Made by a program: the position numbers and the translations under genes. The notes below the pieces were generated by a model. That model was not told the origin of the DNA. It saw nothing but the letters and a program-made list of their open reading frames with translations, and did not search any database. Source: Pelomonas sp. Root405 (GTDB lineage Bacteria > Pseudomonadota > Gammaproteobacteria > Burkholderiales > Burkholderiaceae_C). From it: 64,000 bases of DNA. The stretch lies in assembly GCF_001425165.1 (NCBI RefSeq), contig NZ_LMDU01000001.1, forward strand, positions 652,075-716,074. Reading direction: 5' to 3'. How positions within the stretch are numbered: the first letter of the stretch is position 1; every line of letters begins with the position of its first letter. This document shows, piece by piece, positions 9,586-18,464 of the stretch.

Positions 9586-10574
9586 AGTGGCTGAAAGGAT
9601 TGGACGCCAGCGAGCAGGTGGCCCTGCTCTTCGTCGTGCTGTTCGGCTTCCTGCTGCTGCTGACGGTCGGCCTGTTCCTGAACTCGCTGCGCGAGCGCGA
9701 GGACGAGGAGGCCAGGCGCGCTTCCGAGCTGACCTGGGAGCGCGTGCGCCGCGACCTGCGCGCGGCCTGGATCGGTGGCTGCATGTTCTGGGTCGCGTGG
9801 ATCTCCGGGCCCATGGGCGCGACGCTGCTGTTCGCGCTGTTCTCCTTCCTGGCGCTGCGCGAGTTCATCACGCTGATGCACACCCAGCGCAGCGACCACC
9901 GCACCCTGATCGTTGCCTTCTTCGGGCTGTTGCCGGTGCAGTACATGCTGTGCGGCACGCGCTTCTTCGACCTGTTCACGGTCTTCCTGCCGGTCTACGG
10001 CTTCCTGGTGCTGCCCATCGTCAGCGCCCTGGCCGACGACCCCAGCCGCTTCCTCGAACGTAACGCCAAGATCCAGTGGGGCGTGATGGTCTGCGTCTAC
10101 GGCCTGTCGCATGCGCCGGCCCTGCTGCTGCTGGACTTCCCCGGCTACACCGGCCGCGGCGCCTTCCTGCTGTTCTTCCTCGTCATGGTGGTGGCCGCCT
10201 CGCAGATCGCGCAGGAGATCGCGACCCGCTCGCTGCGCCGCCGGCCGGTGGCGCGGCGCATCAGCCGCAGCTTCTCGATGCGCGCTTGGTGGATAGGCAC
10301 GCTGACCGGCTCGCTCGCCGGTGGCCTGCTGTTCTGGATCACGCCTTTCAAGATCGGCCAGGCGCTGGCCATGGCCTTCATCACCGCCGCCGCGGCGGGC
10401 TTTGGCGGCCTGGTCATGAAGGCGCTGAAGAAGGACGCCGGCGTGCGCTACTGGGGCAACCGCAGCTCCATCACGGGCGCGGTCGGCCTGCTGGACCGCA
10501 TCGCCGTACTGTGCTTCGCCGCACCGGTGTTCTTCCATTCGGCGCGCTGGTATTTCGCCGGGGCTGCACGCTGA
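9582..10574 (+). CDS. Divergent phosphatidate cytidylyltransferase (CdsA-like) membrane protein
   Basis: This 330-residue polytopic membrane protein has about eight hydrophobic segments and starts [17 protein letters not shown]. It looks like CdsA, which makes CDP-diacylglycerol from CTP and phosphatidate. The C-terminal signature region is altered: [14 protein letters not shown] then [11 protein letters not shown]. The Lys-Asp and Asp-Arg pairs remain, but the usual Pro-Gly-His-Gly-Gly and final Asp are missing. It is therefore either a paralogue with a changed site or a related enzyme. Start and stop both overlap neighbours by 4 and 1 bases, between plsC and ruvC. Confidence 0.78.
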   Translation: MKWLKGLDASEQVALLFVVLFGFLLLLTVGLFLNSLREREDEEARRASELTWERVRRDLRAAWIGGCMFWVAWISGPMGATLLFALFSFLALREFITLMHTQRSDHRTLIVAFFGLLPVQYMLCGTRFFDLFTVFLPVYGFLVLPIVSALADDPSRFLERNAKIQWGVMVCVYGLSHAPALLLLDFPGYTGRGAFLLFFLVMVVAASQIAQEIATRSLRRRPVARRISRSFSMRAWWIGTLTGSLAGGLLFWITPFKIGQALAMAFITAAAAGFGGLVMKALKKDAGVRYWGNRSSITGAVGLLDRIAVLCFAAPVFFHSARWYFAGAAR

Positions 10575-11122
10575 TGCGCATTCTCGGCATTGACCCGGGT
10601 TTGCAAACGACGGGATTCGGCGTCATCGAAGCCGACGGCCCGCGCCTGACCTACGTAGCCAGCGGCACCATCAAGACCAATGCCGTCGCGACCGGCGACC
10701 TGCCGGCGCGGCTGAAGATCCTGTTCGACGGCATCCGTGAGGTCGTCACGCGCTACCAGCCGCAATGCGCGGCGGTCGAGATCGTCTTCGTCAACGTCAA
10801 CCCGCAGTCAACGCTGCTGTTGGGGCAGGCACGCGGCGCGGCCATCACGGCGCTGGTGTCGGCCAACCTGCCGGTCAGCGAGTACACGGCATTGCAGATG
10901 AAGAAGGCCATCGTCGGCCACGGCCACGCCAAGAAGGAGCAGATCCAGGCCATGGTGCAGCGCCTGCTGACCCTGCCCGGCCTGCCCGGCACCGACGCGG
11001 CGGACGGGCTGGGCATTGCCATCATGCACGCCCACGCCAGCGTCAGCTTTGAGGCCATGAGCCGCAGCACGACATTGCAGCGCCGCCAGCATGCCCAGTT
11101 CAAGGGCGGAAGGACGTACTGA
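10574..11122 (+). CDS. ruvC: Crossover junction endodeoxyribonuclease RuvC
   Basis: This 182-residue Holliday junction resolvase cuts four-way junctions together with RuvAB. All four acidic catalytic residues are present: Asp7 in ILGIDPG, Glu69 in [11 protein letters not shown], and Asp141 and Asp144 in [11 protein letters not shown]. The ATG overlaps the stop of the preceding membrane protein by one base. No ruvA or ruvB follows. A strong terminator and a convergent gene come next, so ruvAB must be elsewhere. Confidence 0.97.
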   Translation: MRILGIDPGLQTTGFGVIEADGPRLTYVASGTIKTNAVATGDLPARLKILFDGIREVVTRYQPQCAAVEIVFVNVNPQSTLLLGQARGAAITALVSANLPVSEYTALQMKKAIVGHGHAKKEQIQAMVQRLLTLPGLPGTDAADGLGIAIMHAHASVSFEAMSRSTTLQRRQHAQFKGGRTY

Positions 11123-11128
11123 GAGCAA

Positions 11129-11152
11129 AACGGCCCGCCGAGGCGGGCCGTT
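11129..11152. terminator. Bidirectional intrinsic terminator between ruvC and the PEP-CTERM gene
   Basis: A perfect stem of CGGCCCGC pairs with GCGGGCCG around a CGAG loop. It is flanked by AAAA on the left and TT on the right. It sits 6 bases after the ruvC stop and about 20 bases past the end of the convergent minus-strand gene, so it can serve both directions. The short T tract makes it less classic on the plus strand. Confidence 0.65.
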
Positions 11153-11173
11153 CAAGCACGGTGCGGTGAAGCT

Positions 11174-11677
11174 TCAGGCCTTGCGGCGGCGGGCCATCCA
11201 GCCCACCAGGCCCAGGCCGGCCAGCATCAGGGCGTAGGTCTCGGGTTCGGGGACAGCAGCGGCAAAACTCAGCGTTGCGGTGCTCGAATCCATGCCTTGA
11301 ACGTAGGTCAAATACGGCGTGTCGATGCCCAAGCCATCGAACAAAGACACCTCACGCGGGGTGCCGCTGCTGCTCGTCTCGAAATAGGCGTTCAAGCCAA
11401 CCAACTGGCCAGCATTGAAGCTGACCGTCGGCGGCCATCCTTGGGCGGCGCCAGCGAGGTTGAAGCTGCTGCCTGCGAAACTGAAGTTGAGCGACTGCAG
11501 CGGTAGTTCCAGAGTCGAGGCATCCAGGTTTGCGTCGTCGAAGCTGAACTGGCCGCTCACCGTCTGGCCGGCAAGGAGCCCGCCTTCAATGGTTCCGCTG
11601 AGGTCGTACGTGACCGTGGCTGCGTGGACGCCGTAAGCGGCCAGCAGGGCCAATCCGAGGAGGGTCTTGCGAATCAT
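11174..11677 (-). CDS. PEP-CTERM anchored exported protein
   Basis: This 167-residue protein has a signal peptide (MIRKTLLGLALLAAYGVHA) and a C-terminal sorting region. That region is the VPEPETYALMLAGL motif, a short hydrophobic helix and the basic tail ARRRKA. The PEP-CTERM signal is recognised by an EpsH/XrtA-type exosortase, usually in exopolysaccharide-producing Gram-negative bacteria. The mature part is beta-rich with no recognised domain. It starts 17 bases after the stop of the large nuclease gene, so the two are probably cotranscribed. No exosortase is in this window. Confidence 0.88.
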   Translation of the reverse strand: MIRKTLLGLALLAAYGVHAATVTYDLSGTIEGGLLAGQTVSGQFSFDDANLDASTLELPLQSLNFSFAGSSFNLAGAAQGWPPTVSFNAGQLVGLNAYFETSSSGTPREVSLFDGLGIDTPYLTYVQGMDSSTATLSFAAAVPEPETYALMLAGLGLVGWMARRRKA

Positions 11678-11694
11678 GATGGGTGTTTCCGTTC

Positions 11695-14600
11695 TCAGAA
11701 TTTGAAGCTGCTAGCGCCCAGTGCGCCGCAATTGACATTGCGCAGTTGCAGCAGCAGACGACGTGATTGCGGGCCGGCACTGCCGTCGGCATCGATATAG
11801 ATGACGGCATTGTTGGTCGACATGCTGCAGCTGACGTGACCGCTGGTCAGCGGGTCGGCGACAGCTGCACCCAGTGAGCGCAGCACATTCCCGATTACCA
11901 GCGTGTCCTGGCCAGGTACGAAATCGGTGATGGTGTCTCCGGCATCGAGCAGGGTGTTGTAGACGAACTGGTCAACACCCCCACCGCCGGTCAGCGTGTC
12001 GGCGCCCGCGCCGCCTTCGATGATGTCGTCGCCCGCCGTGCCGACGATGGCGTCGCGACCGCCGGTGCCACCGAGCTTCTTGACGATGTTCAAGCCAATC
12101 AGCATCGGGTCATGGTCCGACGCCCGGAACACATTCGGCTGGTACCAGTCATTGCCGGCCGCCTTGTCCTCGAGGTTGTAGTCGGTCCACTCCGGCTCGT
12201 CGGCATTGATGTGCCAGCTGGTGGCGCCCACTGTCTTGGCGGCGATGCTGGCGGTGCCCAGGCCGTGGTCGAGGCGGCCGGCGCCGGCGTCGAAGACATA
12301 GCTGTAGTCGTCGGGTTCGAACTTGGCGACCAGGTCGACGATGCCGCCATTGATCAGCAGCTCGATGGGGTCTTCCTTGGCGTAGGCGTTCATGTCGCCG
12401 ACAAGGATGACGTCTTCCGTCTGCGCCGTCGCCTTGACGGTGGGCAGCCAGGCCAGCAGGCGCTGGGCCTGGTCCTTGCGCGTCTGGTTGTGGCAGCCCT
12501 GCAGGTCGCCCTGGTCGGCGTTCAGGCCCGAGCCGCAGCTGCCCTTGGACTTCAGGTGGTTGACCATGACGGCGAACTTCTCGCCGTTGGCGGTGACAAA
12601 GCCCTGTGCGAAGGTCGGGCGGCTGTTGACCGAGTTGGTGTCCGACATCGACGCGCCGACCAGGCCGAGCTTGGCCGGCTTGTAGATCATCGCGACGCGA
12701 ATGGCGTCGGTGCCCGTGCCGGCGGCCGGCAGCGGCACGGCGGCATAGGTGTTGGCGCCCAGGGTGGCGTTCAGGCCGTTGACCAGGTCCTGCACGGCGA
12801 AGTTGCTGCCGCTGTTCTGGATTTCCATCAGGCCGACGACGTCGGCGTTCATGCCGGCCAGCATGCCCAGGATCTTGGTGCGCTGGCGGGTGAACTCCGC
12901 CAGCGTGTTGGCGCCGCGGCAATCGCCGCCGCAGCTGGGACTGCCGGCCACGAAGGCGCCACCGCTGCCGCTGGTGAAGTAGTTCAGCACGTTGGCGCTG
13001 CCGACGCGCAGGTTGCCGCCGACGGCCGGCGCCAGCGCCGGGCGGGCAATGGGGCGCGCGAACACGGGTGCCGCGGTCGGGTGGATCTTGTACGACAGCG
13101 GGCCGCTCGCCGAGTCGGTCGACGGGCCGAAGTCGACGACGCCGGTCACGCCCTCGACGGTGTCACCGCCGCGCACCGTGCCGTCCTGCCAGAGGTAGGG
13201 CGTCGGGTTGGGGAACTTGAGGGCGCTGCCGTCGTCCAGCACGAGGCTGCGGGCCAGGTTGGCCGTCAGCAGGGCGTGTGCGGCCGGGCCAGGGCGCAGC
13301 ACGTTGGTGGGTGTCAGCGTGCGGCCGCCGGCCGACGCCGTCAGCTGGCCCCAGCTGCCGACGAAGTTGGTCTGGTTGATGGTCAGCGTGTCGGTGATGT
13401 TCACCAGCATGCCCTCGTAGCGCTCCATGTCGGCCTGGACGGCGAGCGTGGCCAGACTGACATTGACCGGCTGCGGCAGCTGGTTGCCCGAGCTGACGAC
13501 GGTGACCGCCGAGACGCTGCTCAGCTCGGTCAGCGGGTTGGCCTGGCTGGCCGCGCTGGTCGACACCGAGTACTCCTGCACCTTGGCCGAGACCGTCACC
13601 TTGTCGCCCACGGCGACGGTCGGCGCCGTGCTGGTGAAGACGAAGACGCCGTCGGACGTGGCGGCGTCGCCGTCGCCGTCCGGGTCCTGCAGGTAGAAGC
13701 CGTTGTTGATCAGCTTGGTGACGATGCCGCTGGTGGTGACGCTGGCGCCATCCATCGAGCTCTTGGCGCCCGCGCCCTGGATGGCCGGGATGCTGACCAC
13801 GCCGCTGACGGTCAGCTTGAAGCTGCAGCTGGCCGTCTGCGCCTCGTCGTTGTCCCACTTGAGGCTGAGGTTGTAGCTGCCCGCGGCCAGCGTGTTGGCG
13901 ACGCCAAAGCTCTGCGTGGCGACCACGTCGTCGGCGCTGGAGGCGACGAAGCTGTCGAGCGTCACGCCGGCGGGCAGGCTGCCAACGACAGTGGCAGACA
14001 TCACGCGGCTGTCCGTGTCCTTGGCGCCGACCGAGAAGCCCGAGGCGGTGCCGTTGACGGCGACCTGGTCAGGGCAGCTCGGCACGATGGGCGCGTTGCC
14101 GCCGCCACCGCCGCCGCACAGGTTGAGCGCGCTGCTGGTGTTGCGCGGTGCCGGCGCGCCACGGGCGAAGTCGGCGACGTTGCTGTCGCTGTCGGTGCAG
14201 CCGCTGGCGGCACGGAACAGCGCCATCGTGCTGGTGGCGGCGATGGACGCGGCGCCCTCGGCGAAGTTGGCCGTGCCGTAGCCGAGCAGGTCGACGATCA
14301 ACGCCTTCTGCGTGTCGGAGCAGACATTGGAGCCGCCGTTGCAGCCGATGGTGCCGGCCTGGCTGGCGAGGATGACCTTGCCATTGGTGCCCGACAGGTC
14401 GGTGGAGCCGGTGGCGTCGGCCGTGATCAGGTCGGCGCCGTTGGCGCTGGTGGGGCCGAGCTTGACGAGGTAGTACTGGCCCGGCTGAAGCATGACGCTG
14501 GTCAGCGGCACGGCGACGAAGTTGCCGGTGCCCGTGGCGCTGGCGTACTGCACCGACATGCCGGCCAGCGACACCGGCGCGGCGCCGGCGTTGAACAGCT

Positions 14601-14733
14601 CGACGTAGTCGTTCTTGTAGACGTTGCCGTTGCCGCCATAGACCTGGCTGATGACGACGCCGTTGGCCGAGGCCAGCACGGCGGGCGCGGCGAAGGCCGC
14701 AGCGAGGAGGGACACCAGAGGTTTGAGGCGCAT
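11695..14733 (-). CDS. Large secreted ExeM/NucH-type nuclease with lamin-tail and RTX domains
   Basis: This 1012-residue protein starts with a signal peptide (MRLKPLVSLLAAAFAAPAVLA). A lamin-tail domain at about 22-125 (NGVVISQVYGG, NDYVELFNAG) follows, then beta-rich linker domains. An endonuclease/exonuclease/phosphatase domain lies at about 565-880, with Glu637 in GLMEIQN, GDMNAY (Asp780, Asn782) and ASDHDP (His874). Glycine-rich calcium-binding RTX repeats (GTAGDDIIEGGAGADTLTGG) lie at about 895-935, before a C-terminal beta domain. This is the extracellular DNase plan of ExeM and NucH proteins. The combination of a Sec signal with RTX repeats leaves the export route open. It is the first gene of a probable two-gene operon. 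Confidence 0.92.
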   Translation of the reverse strand: MRLKPLVSLLAAAFAAPAVLASANGVVISQVYGGNGNVYKNDYVELFNAGAAPVSLAGMSVQYASATGTGNFVAVPLTSVMLQPGQYYLVKLGPTSANGADLITADATGSTDLSGTNGKVILASQAGTIGCNGGSNVCSDTQKALIVDLLGYGTANFAEGAASIAATSTMALFRAASGCTDSDSNVADFARGAPAPRNTSSALNLCGGGGGGNAPIVPSCPDQVAVNGTASGFSVGAKDTDSRVMSATVVGSLPAGVTLDSFVASSADDVVATQSFGVANTLAAGSYNLSLKWDNDEAQTASCSFKLTVSGVVSIPAIQGAGAKSSMDGASVTTSGIVTKLINNGFYLQDPDGDGDAATSDGVFVFTSTAPTVAVGDKVTVSAKVQEYSVSTSAASQANPLTELSSVSAVTVVSSGNQLPQPVNVSLATLAVQADMERYEGMLVNITDTLTINQTNFVGSWGQLTASAGGRTLTPTNVLRPGPAAHALLTANLARSLVLDDGSALKFPNPTPYLWQDGTVRGGDTVEGVTGVVDFGPSTDSASGPLSYKIHPTAAPVFARPIARPALAPAVGGNLRVGSANVLNYFTSGSGGAFVAGSPSCGGDCRGANTLAEFTRQRTKILGMLAGMNADVVGLMEIQNSGSNFAVQDLVNGLNATLGANTYAAVPLPAAGTGTDAIRVAMIYKPAKLGLVGASMSDTNSVNSRPTFAQGFVTANGEKFAVMVNHLKSKGSCGSGLNADQGDLQGCHNQTRKDQAQRLLAWLPTVKATAQTEDVILVGDMNAYAKEDPIELLINGGIVDLVAKFEPDDYSYVFDAGAGRLDHGLGTASIAAKTVGATSWHINADEPEWTDYNLEDKAAGNDWYQPNVFRASDHDPMLIGLNIVKKLGGTGGRDAIVGTAGDDIIEGGAGADTLTGGGGVDQFVYNTLLDAGDTITDFVPGQDTLVIGNVLRSLGAAVADPLTSGHVSCSMSTNNAVIYIDADGSAGPQSRRLLLQLRNVNCGALGASSFKF

Positions 14734-14839
14734 GACTACCTAGTAAGAATTCACCACGATGGGCGGGGATGCTAACGACCACCTGTGACGGTTTGACCCG
14801 CCGCATTCAGGGGGGTGACCTCGGGCATCATGCGGGCCC

Positions 14840-16249
14840 ATGTCGCCTGCACTGCTTTTGCTCGGGGTTCTCACCTACTTCGCCCTGCTGTTGGTGCTGG
14901 CGCGGTGCGTCTCGCACGGTTCCGGGGCTGAGGGTTTCTATGTGGGGGGCAGGGAAAGTCCCTGGCCGGTCGTCGCCTTCGGAATGATCGGCACCTCGCT
15001 GTCCGGCGTCACCTTCATCAGCGTGCCGGGCTCGGTGGCGGCCAATGGCTTCACCTATCTGCAGATCGTCATCGGCCAGTTGGCGGGCTATGCCGTCATC
15101 GCCTTCGTGCTGCTGCCGGCCTATCACCGGCTCCAGCTGGCCTCCATCTACGGGCTGCTCGGCGACCGGCTCGGCCCGGCGGCGCAGCGCCTGGGCTCGG
15201 CCTTCTTCATCCTTAGCCGCACGCTGGGTGCGACGGCGCGGCTCTACCTGGTCGTCGCGGTGCTGCACACGCTGATCCTGCAGCCGCTGGGCGTGCCCTT
15301 CGCCGTCGGCGCGGCGGTCGTGCTGATCATGATCCTGCTGTACACCGTCGAGGGCGGCGTCAAGGCGCTGGTGTGGACCGACACGCTGCAGACGGCCGGC
15401 ATGCTGACGGGGCTGTTCGTCTGCATCGCGCTGCTGTGGCGGCCCGATGCGCTGTCGCTGCTGGACGCGGCCGACCTGTCGCGTGTCTGGGTCGGCGACC
15501 CGCTGAGCCGCGACTTCTCCGTGAAGGCGCTGCTGGCCGGCATGTTCATTGCCATTGCGATGACCGGGTTGGACCAGGAAATGATGCAGAAGAGCTTGTC
15601 GGTGGCCAAGCTGCGCGACGCGCAGAAGAACCTGCTCGTGCTGGCCGTGCTGATGCTGGTCGTCGTCGGCGCCTTCCTGCTGCTGGGCGGGTTGCTGACG
15701 CTGTTTGCGCAGGCACAGGGTTTGGCGGTGAAGGGCGATGCGCTCTTCCCTACTGTCGTCATGCAGCACCTGCCGGCCTGGGTGCAGATCGTCTTCGTGC
15801 TGGCCCTGGTGTCGGCCCTGTTGCCCAGCGCCGACGGTGCGCTCACCGCGTTGACGGCCAGCACCTGCCTGGACCTGCTGCGCGTGCCGCGTGAGGACAC
15901 GCGCACGCGGCGGCGGGTGCACTACGGCTTCGCGCTGCTGTTCCTGGCGCTGGTGCTGGGCTTCAAGGCGCTGGACAGCACAAGCATGATTTATCTGATC
16001 CTCAAGCTCGCGGGCTACACCTACGGCCCGCTGCTGGGGCTGTTCGCGTTTGCGATGTTCACGCCAAGGGTGGTGTCGGGGCGGGCGCTGGTGGCGGTGT
16101 GCGTGGTGGCGCCGTTGCTGTGCGCGGTGCTGGACTTTGGGCAGCCTTGGGGCGGGTATCAGATTGGGCTGGAGTTGCTGTTGCTGAATGGGTTTTTGAC
16201 CTGGGCCGGGCTGTGGCTAACCGGAGCACGAGGATCGGTAGCGACATGA
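14840..16249 (+). CDS. Sodium:solute symporter (SSS family)
   Basis: This 469-residue inner-membrane protein has about 12-13 hydrophobic helices and begins MSPALLLLGVLTYFALLLVLA. The family features are a GRESPWPVVAFGMIGTSLSGVTFISVPG stretch across the first core helices, DQEMMQKSLS, and ALLPSADGALTALTAS near the sodium site. The family takes up small organic solutes with sodium, but the substrate cannot be told. It is divergent from the secreted nuclease, with about 100 bases between, and its stop overlaps the next small gene (ATGA). Confidence 0.9.
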   Translation: MSPALLLLGVLTYFALLLVLARCVSHGSGAEGFYVGGRESPWPVVAFGMIGTSLSGVTFISVPGSVAANGFTYLQIVIGQLAGYAVIAFVLLPAYHRLQLASIYGLLGDRLGPAAQRLGSAFFILSRTLGATARLYLVVAVLHTLILQPLGVPFAVGAAVVLIMILLYTVEGGVKALVWTDTLQTAGMLTGLFVCIALLWRPDALSLLDAADLSRVWVGDPLSRDFSVKALLAGMFIAIAMTGLDQEMMQKSLSVAKLRDAQKNLLVLAVLMLVVVGAFLLLGGLLTLFAQAQGLAVKGDALFPTVVMQHLPAWVQIVFVLALVSALLPSADGALTALTASTCLDLLRVPREDTRTRRRVHYGFALLFLALVLGFKALDSTSMIYLILKLAGYTYGPLLGLFAFAMFTPRVVSGRALVAVCVVAPLLCAVLDFGQPWGGYQIGLELLLLNGFLTWAGLWLTGARGSVAT

Positions 16250-16632
16250 CGGCTCGCCATCATCATCTCCGCCATGTCGCCCTGTGTGGCGCCCTGCTGC
16301 TCTTGCTCATGGCGCTCGCTTGGACGACAGGGACCGAACTTAGCCTGCTCGACAGAGCTCTCAGCACCGCACCGTTCGCGCTTGCCGGCACCTTCGTGTT
16401 CAATCGCTTCCAGCGCAGCCGCCAGAACCGGGGGTGCAAGGACAGTGAACTCGATGCGGTGCCCGCCCAGTCAGGCATTCAGCTTGCCAATACCGTCTCC
16501 CTGCTAGCGCTGATTTTTGGCCTCGCCTGTGCAGCCGTTGCCGTCATGGCGCCAAGTCACTTGGCAGCTGTGGTCTGGATCGTGCCGGTTCTGGCCGGAA
16601 GCATCGGCATCCACCTTGAGGCAGTCAGCTGA
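16246..16632 (+). CDS. Small membrane protein of unknown function
   Basis: This 128-residue protein is not recognised. It starts MTARHHHLRHVALCGALLL and has hydrophobic stretches at about 10-30, 40-60 and 80-122, so it is probably a two- or three-helix inner-membrane protein. A short basic loop (RFQRSRQNR) lies in the middle. The ATG overlaps the symporter stop by 4 bases, which supports this start and cotranslation. Its codon use is less extreme in third-position G/C than that of its neighbours. It may be a symporter accessory protein, but nothing beyond position supports that. Confidence 0.6.
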   Translation: MTARHHHLRHVALCGALLLLLMALAWTTGTELSLLDRALSTAPFALAGTFVFNRFQRSRQNRGCKDSELDAVPAQSGIQLANTVSLLALIFGLACAAVAVMAPSHLAAVVWIVPVLAGSIGIHLEAVS

Positions 16633-16685
16633 CGGTCTGGCTCGCGCCCTGCGCGTCATTGACGCGCGGCGACACTGTCCCCCGC

Positions 16686-18464
16686 ATGTCCGTTTCCGTT
16701 CCCGCTTCTCCCGCCACGCTCTCCCGCATGCTCGCCGCCTTCGTGCGCGAGCACTGGCGCGCCTACCTTTCGGCCGGCGCGATGCTGTCCTGCATCGCCG
16801 CGCTGACCGTCTGGATCCCCCGCCAGGTCGGCCATGTCGTCGACGAACTCGTCGCCGGCGGCCTCCAGGGCGATGCGCTGTTGAAGCAACTCGCGCTGCT
16901 GGTGCTGGCCGGCCTCGTCATCTACCTGCTGCGCGCCGGCTGGCGGCTGACGCTGTTCAAGGCGTCCTTCCGCCTCGGCGCGCGGTTGCGCACGCGGCTG
17001 TATGCGCGCCTGGCGCTGCAAGGCCCGGCCTACTTCCAGTCTCAGCGCACCGGCGACCTGATGGCACTAGCGACCAACGACATCGACACGGTCGAGCAGG
17101 CCGCCGGCGAGGCGATGCTGGCGGGCTTTGACGGCACGCAGACGCTGGTGCTGGTGCTTGCGATGATGACGTTAGGCATTGACTGGCGCCTGGGCCTCGC
17201 GGCGCTCGTCCCTTTCCCGCTGATGGCGCTGGCCTTCTGGTGGATTTCCAACCACCTGCACCAGGCCGCGCAGGACTCGCTGGGTAGCTTCAGCGGCCTG
17301 AACCAGCAGGTGCAGGAGAGTTTGTCCGGCGTGCGCACCGTGCGGGCGCTGGGGCTGGTTGCGCGCAGCGAACAACAGTTCGGCGAGCTGGCCGACAAGG
17401 CCGCCGAGGCGAGCTTCCGATCACAGCGCTGGGAGGCCGCCTACGAGCCTGCTGTCGGCATGACGCTGGGCGCCGCGACGGCCATTGCGCTGGCGATGGG
17501 CGGCTGGCTGGTCGCGCGCGGCGAATTGAGCATCGGCCAGCTGACGGCCTTCACGATGTACCTCGGCCAGCTGATCTGGCCGATGTTCGCGGCCGGATGG
17601 GTGTTGGCCCTGCTGGAACGCGGCCGTGCGGCCTGGACGCGGCTGGCGCCGGTGCTGGACGCGCCGTTGACACTGGCCGACGAGGGCAGGGCGGTACTTC
17701 CCGCCGACACCACGCTTCGCGCGGAAGGCCTCACCTTTTCCTTTCCGGGCGCCAAGCGCCCGGCGCTCGAAGGCGTCGACCTGGCGCTCGCGCCCGGCAA
17801 GACGCTGGGCATCGTCGGCGCGACCGGTGCGGGCAAGTCCACCTTCGTGCGCCTGTTGCTGCGCCAGGCCGAGCCCGACGCCGGCCGGCTGACGCTGGGC
17901 GGCATCGCGCTGCCCGAACTGCCGCTCACAACGCTGCGCGCCCACATCGCCTGGGTGCCGCAGGAGCCCTTTTTGTTCTCCGCCTCGGTGGCCGACAACA
18001 TCGCGCTGGCCAAGCCGGGTGCGACGGCCGCGGAGGTCGAGGCCGCCGCGCGCTTGGCCGCCGTGCACGACGACATTGCCCGCCTGCCCAACGGCTATGC
18101 GACCGAGGTGGGCGAGCGCGGCGTGACCTTGTCGGGCGGCCAGCGCCAGCGCGTCGCGATTGCCAGGGCGCTGCTGAGCGATGCCCCGCTGCTGGTGCTG
18201 GACGACGCGCTGTCGGCCGTCGACACCGGCACCGAGACCGACATCCTCGACCACCTGCGCGAGCTGCGCAGCACGCGCCCCGACCGCAGCGTCATCGTCA
18301 TCGCGCACCGGCTGTCAGCCGTGATGGATGCCGATGAAGTGATCGTGCTCAAGCAGGGCCATGTCATCGAGCGCGGCTCTCACCAGCAACTGCTGCAGCT
18401 GGCTGGCTGGTACGCCGCCCAGTGGCGCTACCAACAGATCGAGGCCAGCCTTGAAGCCGCCTGA
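16686..18464 (+). CDS. Heterodimeric ABC exporter half A (MdlA-like), degenerate catalytic site
   Basis: This 592-residue half-transporter has six membrane helices fused to a nucleotide-binding domain. Walker A is GATGAGKST, the signature is LSGGQRQRVAIA, and the H-loop is IAHRLS. Walker B reads LLVLDDALSAVD, so the residue after Asp506 is Asp507 instead of the catalytic Glu. That is the hallmark of the degenerate half of heterodimeric exporters such as MdlA. The ATG at 16686 is preferred over an upstream TTG at 16659. The next gene encodes the partner and overlaps this one by 14 bases. The substrate is unknown (drug, lipid or peptide). Confidence 0.9.
   Translation: MSVSVPASPATLSRMLAAFVREHWRAYLSAGAMLSCIAALTVWIPRQVGHVVDELVAGGLQGDALLKQLALLVLAGLVIYLLRAGWRLTLFKASFRLGARLRTRLYARLALQGPAYFQSQRTGDLMALATNDIDTVEQAAGEAMLAGFDGTQTLVLVLAMMTLGIDWRLGLAALVPFPLMALAFWWISNHLHQAAQDSLGSFSGLNQQVQESLSGVRTVRALGLVARSEQQFGELADKAAEASFRSQRWEAAYEPAVGMTLGAATAIALAMGGWLVARGELSIGQLTAFTMYLGQLIWPMFAAGWVLALLERGRAAWTRLAPVLDAPLTLADEGRAVLPADTTLRAEGLTFSFPGAKRPALEGVDLALAPGKTLGIVGATGAGKSTFVRLLLRQAEPDAGRLTLGGIALPELPLTTLRAHIAWVPQEPFLFSASVADNIALAKPGATAAEVEAAARLAAVHDDIARLPNGYATEVGERGVTLSGGQRQRVAIARALLSDAPLLVLDDALSAVDTGTETDILDHLRELRSTRPDRSVIVIAHRLSAVMDADEVIVLKQGHVIERGSHQQLLQLAGWYAAQWRYQQIEASLEAA
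18441..18444 (+). promoter_or_regulatory. Ribosome binding site selecting a TTG start for exporter half B
   Basis: A GAGG sequence lies 6 bases before the TTG at 18451, inside the 3' end of the upstream exporter gene. The alternative ATG at 18511 has no comparable site and would cut the N-terminal segment before the first membrane helix. Confidence 0.5.

Noticed and set aside
12112-14775. Long plus-strand open frame opposite the secreted nuclease
   Set aside because: Its composition is Gly/Arg/Ala/Val repeats without domains. The minus strand encodes a complete domain series with signal peptide.
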